A stretch of DNA of 64,000 nt, from positions 119,742 through 183,741 of the forward strand of contig NZ_JAKLOY010000011.1 in the NCBI RefSeq assembly GCF_023652955.1. The letters are read 5' to 3'. Within the stretch, counting starts at the first letter, position 1. Each line of letters opens with the position of its first letter. The notes beneath the pieces are model-generated. The model did no database searches, was not told the DNA's origin, and was given only the letters and a program-made list of their open reading frames with translations. The DNA comes from Geomonas sp. Red32 (GTDB lineage: Bacteria; Desulfobacterota; Desulfuromonadia; Geobacterales; Geobacteraceae). Shown one piece after another: positions 54,001 to 59,944 of the stretch. The position numbers and the translations under genes are program-made.

Positions 54001-55111
54001 GGGCTGCGCTGTAGTTGCCGTTACCCGCCTGGTTGTAGTTGACCGTGCAGGTACCGGCGGTGCCCGACATGGTGATGGCGACCGTGGAACCGGCGCCGGT
54101 GCTCGTGCCGCTGCCGCTGCATACGCCACTGGCGGTTATCGCGACCGGCAAGGATGAATCGGCGTGGGCCGCGACGTTGAAGGTGGAGTTGGGCGCTGCG
54201 GTCGCGGGAGCGGCGGTATCGACGGCAATCGCCTGGCTCGCCTTGCCGACCGCGACGTTCACGTTACCGCTGGCGGTATTGTAATCGGTCCCGTCATCGG
54301 GAGTGAAGGTGATCGCAGCGCTATAGGTCCCCGCTGCGGAGGGAACCGTCGAGGGGGCGCTGAAGGCGAAGGTCCCGGGGGTCGATGCCGCTCCTCCGGT
54401 AAGGGTTGATGCCGAGAGGGGCTGCTTGTAAACGATCGCGGAAGCAGTGGGAAGAGTCGAGATGGCCGGGGCCGCCTTGTTCACCAGGACGGTAGTCAAA
54501 CCGGTCACGCTGTTGTAATTGGCCGTGTCGGAGGGGGTAAAGGTCACTCCTTGAGAAGCGGAACCGGCACCCGGATAGGTCCCCGGAGAGGTGAAGGCAA
54601 AGTTGCCAAGCACCGCCGCGCTCCCTCCCGTCAGCGTTGAGGATGCGAGGTTTTGACCGTAGGTGATAGCTGAGGCCGTGGGCCAGGCGCTCACGCTGGG
54701 ATTTCCCTTCACGATGGTCAGGGTAAACGTGCTGCTGACCGAATTGGAATCCTGGGTAACGGTTATCGTGTGAGATCCAGCCGGAGTCGTTCCGTCGGTC
54801 GAGCAGGTCATGGGGGCTGACGTCTGCCCCATTGGGACCGCGGCTCCGCCGTTGAAGACGCAGGTAAGGCCGGCTAGGGTGGAGGATGAAAAATTTGCGG
54901 CCCCGCCGGAACCGTTGCTCCAGGAGATGGTCAAGGTGGCATCGATCCCACTGGTGGCAACCCCGTAAGCAAGGTTGTTCTTGGCGAGAGTTCCAACCGA
55001 AAAGGAACTGATCTTCTGCTGGGCCGCCCCGGCGGGTGTCGCCGTCAAACTAAACAGCAGGATCGGCAGTACCGCCAGCATCCATTTGGAACAACGCGTT
55101 TTCAATTCCAC
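48017..55111 (-). CDS. Giant MBG/Ig-repeat surface protein
   Basis: This 2364-residue protein starts at GTG 55111 (CGAAGGAGGGAACCT). Residues 1-30 are a signal peptide (ending TATPAGAAQQ). The bulk is tandem beta-sandwich modules of three types: MBG_2-like (ITVTADNKQRLFGTDNPPF), Ig-like (GDGSFDLSYTPGASGLPVTF) and MBG_3-like (VTLGGLSRVYNGNELPAAV). A set of ~77-residue units (ALPAASGITFNQALSSSTLSG) is repeated four times in a row. A cysteine-bearing module (ASNLCSSGTASSISGSGPWG) and a terminal beta domain with WNIVAVPYQ and WKGYWILNLD follow. It lacks an LPXTG or autotransporter end. It is likely an extracellular adhesin or matrix protein; its secretion route is unknown. Confidence 0.9.
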   Translation of the reverse strand: MELKTRCSKWMLAVLPILLFSLTATPAGAAQQKISSFSVGTLAKNNLAYGVATSGIDATLTISWSNGSGGAANFSSSTLAGLTCVFNGGAAVPMGQTSAPMTCSTDGTTPAGSHTITVTQDSNSVSSTFTLTIVKGNPSVSAWPTASAITYGQNLASSTLTGGSAAVLGNFAFTSPGTYPGAGSASQGVTFTPSDTANYNSVTGLTTVLVNKAAPAISTLPTASAIVYKQPLSASTLTGGAASTPGTFAFSAPSTVPSAAGTYSAAITFTPDDGTDYNTASGNVNVAVGKASQAIAVDTAAPATAAPNSTFNVAAHADSSLPVAITASGVCSGSGTSTGAGSTVAITMSGTAGTCTVNYNQAGNGNYSAALQVSSSTSTTKLAQVIAFAPLGNETYGASDFSPAANGGDSGNPVTYTSSNPAVATITAGGLIHITGAGNTTITASQAGNDTYSAAADVAQPFTVDPAVITVTADNKQRLFGTDNPPFTATYSGFVKGDTVSVISGAPVFTTTADINSPKGSYDITVGQGTLAAVNYTFVFVKGTLAVDLASQTITFNPIGAKNYGDGSFDLSYTPGASGLPVTFESSNTAAATVSGKTVTITGAGSVTITASQAGNDNYAPATAQQTFNVAKAVITVTADNQSRAYNTANPPLTYRYSGFVNSEDQGVITGSPAISTTAVIDSPVDDYPITVDQGTLSAVNYSFTYVPGTLAVGKASQSIGFTAVPAKVYGDAAFDLSATGGASGNPVTFVSSNSAVATVNGSRVTIVGAGSTTITASQAGDANFAPATAQQTLNVGKGTITVTAADATRPYGSSNPAFTASFSGFAYNDTAASLQGAPSLSCAADASSPVAEYTILATVGDLFSNNYDFSYVNGKLTVTKATPAVTALPAASGIVFNQALSASTLSGGTASVDGTFAFTTPSAIPPAAGSYSASITFTPTDTTNYGTVSDSVNVAVAKASPVITVLPVASGITFNQALSASTLTGGAASVPGSFAFTTPSTVPSAAGSYSAAITFTPDSSNYSAVTASVEVAVAKAAPAITALPAASGITFNQALSSSTLSGGAASVPGSFAFSAPSTIPPAAGTYSASITFTPDSSNYNTVAGSVNVAVAKATPTITTLPAASGITFNQALSSSTLSGGTASVPGSFAFTTPSTVPSAAGTYRAPVTFTPEDRGNYLSAAGSVEVEVGKAAATVTVEALSQTYDGTPKAVTVTTNPGGLAVTITYAGSSSAPAGAGSYAVAAAVNDANYQGSANVTLVIAPAAQSIAFSALSNKSYGDADFGPGAVGGASGNAVTYTSSDPAVATITAGGLIHIAGAGTATITASQAGNDNYSQAAEVAQPLTVDKALLTVTAGNANRAFGAPDPVFTATYTGFVNGETASVLTGAPSFSTNADAASPAGSYTLTPALGTLTAANYSFAFVNGTFAVGLASQTITFNPVPAKTYGAADFDLSFTPGASGEPVTFASSDSSVATVSGATVTIVGAGTATITASQPGNANYASATAQQDLNVAKALVTVTAQNASRAYNAPNPPLTYLYSGFVNGQTEAVLTGTPAIGTTAVAGSLVGSYPITVAQGSLSAANYSFAFVGATLAIDQASQSIVLGEVPGKVYGDAPFDLSATGGASGNPVAFASSNAAVATVSGNTVTITGAGTATITASQAGDANYAPATNQLTLNVQKASLTVTAADAARPYNTANPELTATFTGFVNNDTLASLQGAPALSCAATASSPVGGYPIIATVGNLSSNNYTFSYLNGTLTVGKATPVITWGNPADIFTGTPLSATQLNAAASVPGSFSYTPALGTVLPVGSAETLTVEFIPDDPANYAGTSKSVAINVAAKMTATVTLGNLNQVYDGNGKSVTVTTSPGNLEASITYNGSVIPPTVAGSYTVLATVNDSRYEGGTVGTLVISKASATVTLGGLSRVYNGNELPAAVTTTPAGLAVGLTYNGSATVPVAAGSYVAAATVNDTNYQGNASGTLTIAKAAATVTLGGLNQLYNGSAKSATASTSPGGLAVGITYNGSATVPSVVGSYTVVATVSDANYSGSATGTMIIAQVTSGVCGSANGQTFASAPASNLCSSGTASSISGSGPWGWSCSGTNGASTAFCTASKSVPIPPAVAGPPSGSFAAVKSGASFTVSRISAGGAAKVLASNTTETTFTDTSALLPNTVYQYSVVSDTDPTETVFMTIRTPLYNGWNIVAVPYQTAGVNPSRFFASTVSVIYQWVPSGATSEDSTTVLGSYNVVSGLNPGNGYFVKAINSSTMLTYSGTAGPATATVPLKPGWTMIANPNTVNKTNVGSVWQIDGKPLTDAIAANQIGGSFYWWNGTTYDSWTVASDPVIEPWKGYWILNLDSVNHTLTIK
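51540..52470 (-). repeat. Four tandem ~231-bp coding repeats in the giant surface protein
   Basis: Consecutive copies of a 77-codon unit (core: LPAASGITFNQALS, then STLSGGAASVPGSFAFTTPS and YSAAITFTPDSSNY) are highly alike at both protein and DNA level. Two more diverged copies lie near the N-terminus (about 54250-54700). Such repeats recombine easily, so copy number may vary between strains. Confidence 0.8.
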
Positions 55112-55533
55112 AGGTTCCCTCCTTCGATAAATACAGGTGATGCATTACATAAAACCGGAAGCGCCGCTGGCCGGAAACGGACGCGATTGCCGCCACCGAG
55201 ACGCAAAAAATTGGAGGTTGGTCTCTTCCCTGAGCTCGCCTGGAGGCGGAGCCGTTACTTTTGGAACAAAAAAAGGCCGAATAACGCCCGCGAACGGGTA
55301 CATTATTCGGCCTCTTATTACGATGAGCCCAATATTACAACTATCTAATAAATTTCAAAAACCCAGCAAACACAAGCCAGCTTTAAGCAGGTAAATCTAA
55401 TGCAATCGATATGCCCGTCCCTAACATACGGGAAACCGGAGCCCATCCCACCAGCGCCACCAGGCATCCCCGGCGATATGGCGGAATTTCAACGCCATTT
55501 CACCGTTCGCGTCCCGGCCACCTTACGGAAACG
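55112..55533. other. Leader/spacer upstream of the giant surface-protein gene
   Basis: It contains the strong terminator at 55268-55312 and, between that and the GTG start, about 155 bases that should hold the promoter and leader of the giant gene. A GACGCAAA string at ~55199 recalls GEMM riboswitches, but the rest of that fold is missing. Confidence 0.4.
55268..55312 (-). terminator. Rho-independent terminator
   Basis: On the minus strand the stem GGCCGAATAA/TTATTCGGCC (10 perfect pairs, 55275-55284 with 55303-55312) has an inner CCCG/CGGG stem in its loop and is followed by seven T. It would end the transcript of the small gene at 55534-55719 and insulate the giant surface-protein gene downstream. 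Confidence 0.85.
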
Positions 55534-55719
55534 TCAGGAGCCGGAGTTGGAAGCCTTCCGCCCCCCATCGCCGATCAGATCATGGACAGACTTGTATTCG
55601 ATCTTGCGGGGACTGCCACTGGCGTAATGGATAGTGACGCTTCCATGGAATTTCGTCGCTTCGAGCTGTCTAAGAATATCGTCCAAGCAAAGCTCTGCTC
55701 TTCTTTTCGCGCTGTTCAT
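55534..55719 (-). CDS. Small protein, possibly DUF2292-like
   Basis: The protein is 61 residues from the ATG at 55719 (GCTTGGAGGCAAGGCT). The start MNSAKRRAELCLDDILRQLE is helical, followed by TKFHGSVTIHYASGSPRKIEY, a strand-turn-strand like that of small DUF2292-type proteins (GSV-I-x-DG...), and a Gly/Ser-rich end. A strong terminator lies 220 bases downstream. It appears to be a real monocistronic gene. Its function is unknown. Confidence 0.6.
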   Translation of the reverse strand: MNSAKRRAELCLDDILRQLEATKFHGSVTIHYASGSPRKIEYKSVHDLIGDGGRKASNSGS

Positions 55720-56264
55720 AGCCTTGCCTCCAAGCATGTAGTTCACACACTTCACGGCGTCTCGTTTGAAGTCTGCATCTACAAACAAATCCCCGATTAC
55801 TCAGGACGCGTCCTTATCAATGGCACGCGATTTAGTGTATGTTTAATTAACTTTGTCGACTATACACCACACAAACAGCGAAACAAAATTACATGCATAC
55901 AGTAATCGTAATTTTTTGATCGGTATTACTATGTGGCTATCCTGACTGTCAAGAGAAATAAAAATATCACTAATATGACCCAAACCGCCTCAATAAGGGT
56001 CACAAATCCGTACTAGGCAATTTCAAAACAGTGTAACAGTTCATCATCTTTGACCTTCCGGGAAGAGCCTTTCATCGGCCACCCCACATAAGTCGGGTTA
56101 CAGTTTGCAAATTAACTTATTTTTTTTAATTTTTCCGATACGGGAACGTTACCCTTGGCGCACGCCCCCCAGCTTCATGGGAGCTTGCCGCCCGAGGCAG
56201 CCCAAACCGCGGTTGCGTCGCGAGGGCGTTTCCGGCGGCCCTCTGTCCAGCATGGGACGGACAG
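55720..56264. other. AT-rich spacer
   Basis: No gene is supported in this stretch. It is markedly AT-rich up to ~56140 and then turns GC-rich. Frames on both strands here are short and lack ribosome sites. It would contain the promoter of the small gene on its left. Confidence 0.4.
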
Positions 56265-56423
56265 ATGAAGCCAATCCCGCCCAAGCCGATCCTCCCCCGG
56301 TATCCGCGCACAACCGCCCGCCAGCTCCCACCGGGCTACGAGCGCCTCCAGTCCCCCACGATCTACGAATTGCCGCTGGAAAACTACGACGGGACCAAGG
56401 GTGGCTACCACAACCCCGACTAA
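56265..56423 (+). CDS. Proline-rich small protein (52 residues)
   Basis: An ATG at 56265 opens a 52-codon frame: MKPIPPKPILPRYPRTTARQ, then LPPGYERLQSPTIYELPLE and a YHNPD end. GGGACGGACAG lies before the ATG, a weak ribosome site. The composition (Pro, Tyr, Arg) and clean end are protein-like, but no family is recognised. It could be spurious. Confidence 0.35.
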   Translation: MKPIPPKPILPRYPRTTARQLPPGYERLQSPTIYELPLENYDGTKGGYHNPD

Positions 56424-56529
56424 AGGGGACGAGATCCTGAAGAAGGCGCCGGTGGGGGAATAGTGGGAGAGTTGCAGGCGGCGCGCAGGTAGGCCGCCTG
56501 CAACGGTACGGAAGGAAAGAAGTGGCCGG

Positions 56530-56569
56530 AAAGGGGGACTGGCACCGCGGCGGAGCCAGTCCCCCCTTT
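56530..56569. terminator. Hairpin of the AAAGGGGACTGGC family (type C)
   Basis: AAAGGGGGACTGGC ... GCCAGTCCCCCCTTT forms a stem of 14 or so pairs with an 11-base loop. It lies 4 bases past the stop of the minus-strand amidase gene, with an A-run on the plus strand, so it is well placed as its terminator. Confidence 0.65.
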
Positions 56570-56572
56570 CAT

Positions 56573-57202
56573 TTAAGGAGAGGGCATCCGGTAGCCGAGC
56601 ACCCTGCTTTTCGGAAATTCGGCGAGGCAGACCTTGTCCCCCTGGTTTCCGCCCAGCAGGGTAACCGTCGCCGCCGACTCTCCCACGTAGAAACCGACGT
56701 GCCCCCCACCTTCGCGGCTGAGGACCGCGACGCAGCCCAAGCACGGGGTGTCGATCTTTTTCCCCCACTCAAGCCATGAGCGGGCAGCGGCGCAGTCGGT
56801 CCCCTCATACCCCGCCTTCTCCATGCAGTAGTTGACGAACGAGGAGCACCACGGGGTCTCGTCGCAGGAGCAGTACGGCTCTCCCAGGCTGGTCGATTTC
56901 AGGTACTGCACGATCCGGGCATTGTTGGCGAATCCCGGCACCTCGTGGACCCCCTTTTCCCCCTCCGCGATCCGCAGCCAGACCGGAGCATCCGAGGGGG
57001 GAGCCAGCGCGGTCAGGAACTTATGCGCTGCCCACCCGGCTTCGCCCCCTTCGCGCCGGACCTTGAACCAGTAGTTGTCCGCCGAGGCCTCCATAAAGAT
57101 CACCTGTTCTTTCTGCCTGAGGATGTGGAGCACCCTCGCGTCGACACTGGGCCCCTCGCGCAGGTTCAGCGAACTTGCCGTCACTACCATTTTCTGGGTC
57201 AT
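56573..57202 (-). CDS. SH3 plus TIGR02594-type cell-wall amidase
   Basis: This 209-residue protein has no signal peptide. Residues ~5-65 form a bacterial SH3 domain (ASSLNLREGPSVDARVLHIL, FKVRREGGEAGWAAHKFL). Residues ~75-209 match the TIGR02594 cysteine-peptidase family: ETPWCSSFVNYCMEKAGYEG with the nucleophile Cys, GGGHVGFYVGE with the His and LLGGNQGDKV with the Asn. It should cut peptidoglycan cross-bridges or amide bonds. AAGGAGGTTTCGG precedes the ATG. Such proteins occur as prophage endolysins and as secretion-system effectors; the small genes upstream give no decision. Confidence 0.85.
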   Translation of the reverse strand: MTQKMVVTASSLNLREGPSVDARVLHILRQKEQVIFMEASADNYWFKVRREGGEAGWAAHKFLTALAPPSDAPVWLRIAEGEKGVHEVPGFANNARIVQYLKSTSLGEPYCSCDETPWCSSFVNYCMEKAGYEGTDCAAARSWLEWGKKIDTPCLGCVAVLSREGGGHVGFYVGESAATVTLLGGNQGDKVCLAEFPKSRVLGYRMPSP

Positions 57203-57230
57203 CCGAAACCTCCTTGCGTCGCGTGATTAT

Positions 57231-57425
57231 TTATATCTTCAGCTTGGCCAGGATATCGAGCGCGTAGACGCCGATCCCGCCCAGGGGAACCAGCAGCGCC
57301 TGGACCACCGCGTTCTGGGTAAAGGGGGCGAAGGCCCCGTCCCGCATCGAGGCGACCAGGTGCTCGAGCGCCGCCTTCCTCGCCTTTTCGGCGGAGCGGC
57401 GGAGCTGGCAATGCCGGAAACACAT
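57231..57425 (-). CDS. Small protein with a C-terminal membrane segment
   Basis: The protein is 64 residues from the ATG at 57425. A basic helix (CQLRRSAEKARKAALEHLVA) is followed by a hydrophobic segment (VVQALLVPLGGIGVYALDIL) ending AKLKI. It ends 28 bases before the amidase gene start. A membrane peptide before a cell-wall amidase recalls a holin-endolysin pair, but the start lacks a good ribosome site, so the call is tentative. Confidence 0.4.
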   Translation of the reverse strand: MCFRHCQLRRSAEKARKAALEHLVASMRDGAFAPFTQNAVVQALLVPLGGIGVYALDILAKLKI

Positions 57426-57528
57426 AGCACGGTACACGGTTGAAGGGGGACGCTGGGGAGGATAAAGCAGTCAAACCTGATAATTGTAGCAGGAAGGCAA
57501 CGTGTTAACAGTGCCCGCGCGCGGGCGA

Positions 57529-57571
57529 CAAAAAAGAGCCCCTAATCTCTTGGTTGGTAGAGACGGGGCCC
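57529..57571 (-). terminator. Rho-independent terminator
   Basis: On the minus strand GGGCCCCGTCTCT ... GAGATTAGGGGCTC, an imperfect stem (GGGGC/GCCCC and TCTC/GAGA pairs), is followed by TTTTTT. It lies ~30 bases past the stop of the 215-residue protein gene. Confidence 0.6.
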
Positions 57572-57600
57572 AATCTTCGGACGGATCGGAGAGTAATAAG

Positions 57601-58248
57601 CTAGGGGACCATGATGCTAACCATTTCCGACCAGGGACCTTTTTTCCCCTTGGCGAGTACATAACGGCCCCTCAGGTAGGCCCTTTTGCCGGAGATCAGG
57701 CCTGCCATCTGGAACTTGGCGTGGAAGAAGGAATCGAAGCGCTGCCAGTTGCTCTCGTTGCTCGGGTCGTCGTAGGTAAGGTGGACTTCGATCCCTTTTT
57801 TCGCACCGCCCGGCACCTTGCATTGCACCGTATTCAGGATCTTGTCGACCGCCTGAAGCTGAAGGGAGGGGGACGAGGTCTCCGACAACTTGCTGCTCGG
57901 CTTCGTTTTCAGCGAGCTAAGGGTGTGCAGGCTGAACCTCGCGGGGAGGCTCGGATCCTTGCGGGATGCCAGTTCAACCAGATCGAGGAAGCACCCCATG
58001 GTCTCATTGAACTCCTTCCTCTGGGCTTTCCGGTCTTGGGTGGTCTGGGGGGGCTCGTTCGGGTGAGCCGCCTCGTACTTGGCCTTGAATACATCATAAG
58101 CAGTCTGCACCTCGGCCGGCTGGTGAAACTGGGCCGGAATCACCGAGAAGGGTGAATCCGGGCTGTTGTAAACCGCCACTGCAGGTCTCATCAGGGACAG
58201 GGCATCGGCGTCGGCAAGCGGCGCCAGTAAGCTTTTCCCTTGTGACAT
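57601..58248 (-). CDS. Hypothetical protein with probable C-terminal beta domain
   Basis: The protein is 215 residues from the ATG at 58248 (GGAAAGGAGTGTAT). It has no signal peptide. The N-terminal half is helical (TAYDVFKAKYEAAHPNEPPQ, RKEFNETMGCFLDLVELASR). The C-terminal half reads like a fibronectin-type sandwich (GIEVHLTYDDPSNESNWQRF, YLRGRYVLAKGKKGPWSEMV). No family was recognised. It has its own terminator and lies upstream of the amidase pair on the same strand. Confidence 0.65.
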   Translation of the reverse strand: MSQGKSLLAPLADADALSLMRPAVAVYNSPDSPFSVIPAQFHQPAEVQTAYDVFKAKYEAAHPNEPPQTTQDRKAQRKEFNETMGCFLDLVELASRKDPSLPARFSLHTLSSLKTKPSSKLSETSSPSLQLQAVDKILNTVQCKVPGGAKKGIEVHLTYDDPSNESNWQRFDSFFHAKFQMAGLISGKRAYLRGRYVLAKGKKGPWSEMVSIMVP

Positions 58249-58833
58249 ATACACTCCTTTCCAACCGTTTCGATCCGTCGATGGTGCCAGTATACCTCGG
58301 TCAACAGAAATGTGAATTTTTTTTAATTTTTTATCCTTTTTCCGGAGATTTTCTCCCCCTCAGCCGTTTTCTCCTCGAGGTTCCCTCCGAAAAAGGTTGA
58401 TTTCCTAGGATTTTGAGTCGGCTGACGGAGAAAAAGGATCCGCCTGGAGATTTCGCGGAGGCGATCGGAAGCAAAATGGTAGGATTTTCGGAGAAAAAGA
58501 ACCAAAAAGTGGGGAAAAGAGATCAAAACCGGGGCAAACAGCACCGACTCGTGCCGCATATGAGGCCTCATTAGCGAAAACGCCAGCAAAAAGACAAGAT
58601 TCGGGATGAGAAAAGGTAAAAAACGGAGTGAAATAAACAGAAAAAGGACCAGTTTTCGGAAAAAACGACTCGTTTTTACCGATTTTTGGTACGTTTTGGG
58701 GAAAAACCGCTTAAAAACAGCTCCAAAAGCCGCTAATGAACCTTATTTGGGGCAATTTGCCTCCTCAACCGGTGGCTATCGGCGGGGGCATAGGCGTAAC
58801 AGGGCGACTGGTACGACGTCCGTCCCCATGATG
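58249..58833. other. Long spacer with unusual A-tract region
   Basis: No gene is supported between the hypothetical protein gene (minus) and the outer-membrane barrel gene (minus). Much of it (58320-58760) is a dense series of A-tracts, described separately. A 283-codon plus-strand frame starting here runs antisense to the barrel gene and is rejected. Confidence 0.5.
58320..58760. repeat. Periodic A-tract region with recurrent GGAGAAAAAG-like motifs
   Basis: At least fifteen runs of four or more A (or T at the left end) recur at spacings often near 10 or 20 bases. Several occur in the same context: CGGAGAAAAAG at ~58429 and ~58489, GGGGAAAA at ~58512 and ~58700, CGGAAAAAA at ~58658. It is strikingly different in composition from the GC-rich surroundings and has no reading frame. 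Phased A-tracts bend DNA, so a structural or protein-binding role is possible. Confidence 0.5.
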
Positions 58834-59496
58834 CTAGTACCCCCAGTGGTAGCCGATCATCCCGAGCAGGTGGAGGCCACCGGCGTCGAGGTCCCTCCCT
58901 GCCAGGGTTATGTACCCCCGCGTGTACTGGAGCTGGACGCCAAGGTCCAAGGATCCTACGAAGTTCCAGTAGAGGCCGGCGTCAAGCCAGAAACCGGGGC
59001 CCGCGCTGCTGTGTTCGTTCGTGGTGTCGCCGGCTTGGTTCGTGCTGGTGGTCGAGCCGACGATTGCCAAGCCGCCGCCGGCGAAACTGCGCAAGCTCGG
59101 ATAGGTACTGTCGACCCAGAACTTCCGAATGCCGAGGTTGACCTCCCACACGCCCGAGGTGTTGCCTGCCATCCCGTCGGGGACGTAATCGGAGTAGGTA
59201 AGGAGCATCTGACAGGCAAAGCTGACCGGCCAGCTCTCCTTCTGGACGTCGACATCCACCAGCCCGATTTCCGCCTGGCCGTCCGCCGGAGCCCACCCCG
59301 ACTCCATGAACTTGTACCCGAAGACATAGCTCGCATGCCCCTGCCAGCGGTCGGCCTTGACGGGGGAAGGTATCTCCATCGCTTCGCCCTGTCCGGCTGG
59401 TTCCGCCGCCGCGGTTATCCCGGTGGCAGCAACCACCCAGAGGGCACACGCCAGTAATAGGAACACCCGTCCAATTACACCTTTGCTTCGCAACAT
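58834..59496 (-). CDS. Outer-membrane beta-barrel-like protein
   Basis: The 220-residue protein has a signal peptide (MLRSKGVIGRVFLLLACALW ... ITAAAEPA) after AAAGGAGGCGCTT. The mature part alternates polar and hydrophobic strands (ASYVFGYKFMESGW, AEIGLVDVDVQ, GVWEVNLGIRKFWVD, GLYWNFVGSLDLGVQLQY) and ends with an aromatic residue (GMIGYHWGY), a usual barrel C-terminus. It is likely an eight-stranded outer-membrane protein. Its function is unknown; it is monocistronic. Confidence 0.75.
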   Translation of the reverse strand: MLRSKGVIGRVFLLLACALWVVAATGITAAAEPAGQGEAMEIPSPVKADRWQGHASYVFGYKFMESGWAPADGQAEIGLVDVDVQKESWPVSFACQMLLTYSDYVPDGMAGNTSGVWEVNLGIRKFWVDSTYPSLRSFAGGGLAIVGSTTSTNQAGDTTNEHSSAGPGFWLDAGLYWNFVGSLDLGVQLQYTRGYITLAGRDLDAGGLHLLGMIGYHWGY

Positions 59497-59944
59497 AAGC
59501 GCCTCCTTTCAGCGTAAAGGCAATGGCACATGGTTGCTTGAAGATGGCAACTGTATCTCGGGATTGAAAGCTCAGTTATGTCTGTGAGTGGGGGAGTAAA
59601 GCAAGTGTACTGCGAGGCTGTGTCAGTTCAATGGGCTCTTCTTTCCATAGACCGCCCTCCTCCCCTCAATGCGCCGATCCGGCAGCCAATTACGGGCGAA
59701 AGCCTGTGGGTAAGGTCTTTACCCTTGATCCTTTAGCGACAGGTACGGGCCCATTGAAAATTAAAGAATGAGTCGTGCCGAGCCCTGCTTAGCCAGACCA
59801 GCCAGAACCACCGGTCCCACCTGGAGCCCCCCACTTCAGCTGTTTAGGTAAACCAAAATTGTTTTTACAATGGAAAACTTTAAGGGTAGGATGCTATGGC
59901 ATTTCGCAGGCCGTTAATTCTATAGCAAGACAAAGGATTTGTAC
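59497..59944. other. Divergent spacer upstream of the sodium symporter gene
   Basis: No gene is supported. It contains the start region of the outer-membrane gene (left) and the leader of the symporter gene (right). A short G/C stem (GTGGGTAAGG-TCTTTACCC) is at ~59706-59729. An AT-rich patch near 59855-59880 could be the symporter promoter, but no clear boxes were assigned. Confidence 0.4.

Noticed and set aside
48017..55111. CRISPR-like or minisatellite array in the 48-55 kb region
   Set aside because: The regular repeats are coding repeats of MBG/Ig modules with ~231-bp period in one open frame; there are no short direct repeats with unique spacers.
55140..55250. Possible GEMM-like leader with GACGCAAA
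   Set aside because: No matching partner motifs or stems on either strand; orientation does not suit the giant gene.
55411..55905. 164-codon plus-strand frame opposite the 61-residue small gene
   Set aside because: The minus-strand frame has a good ribosome site and a downstream terminator in its own orientation; the plus frame has neither.
56105..56440. 111-codon plus-strand frame overlapping the 52-codon frame
   Set aside because: No ribosome site; the first part is in an AT-rich spacer and the translation is Pro/Arg-rich noise. The smaller frame in another phase has a cleaner end and was preferred, at low confidence.
58606..59457. 283-codon plus-strand frame over the outer-membrane barrel gene
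   Set aside because: Antisense to a protein with signal peptide and barrel strands; its N-terminal part is the A-tract region read as Lys/Arg-rich noise.
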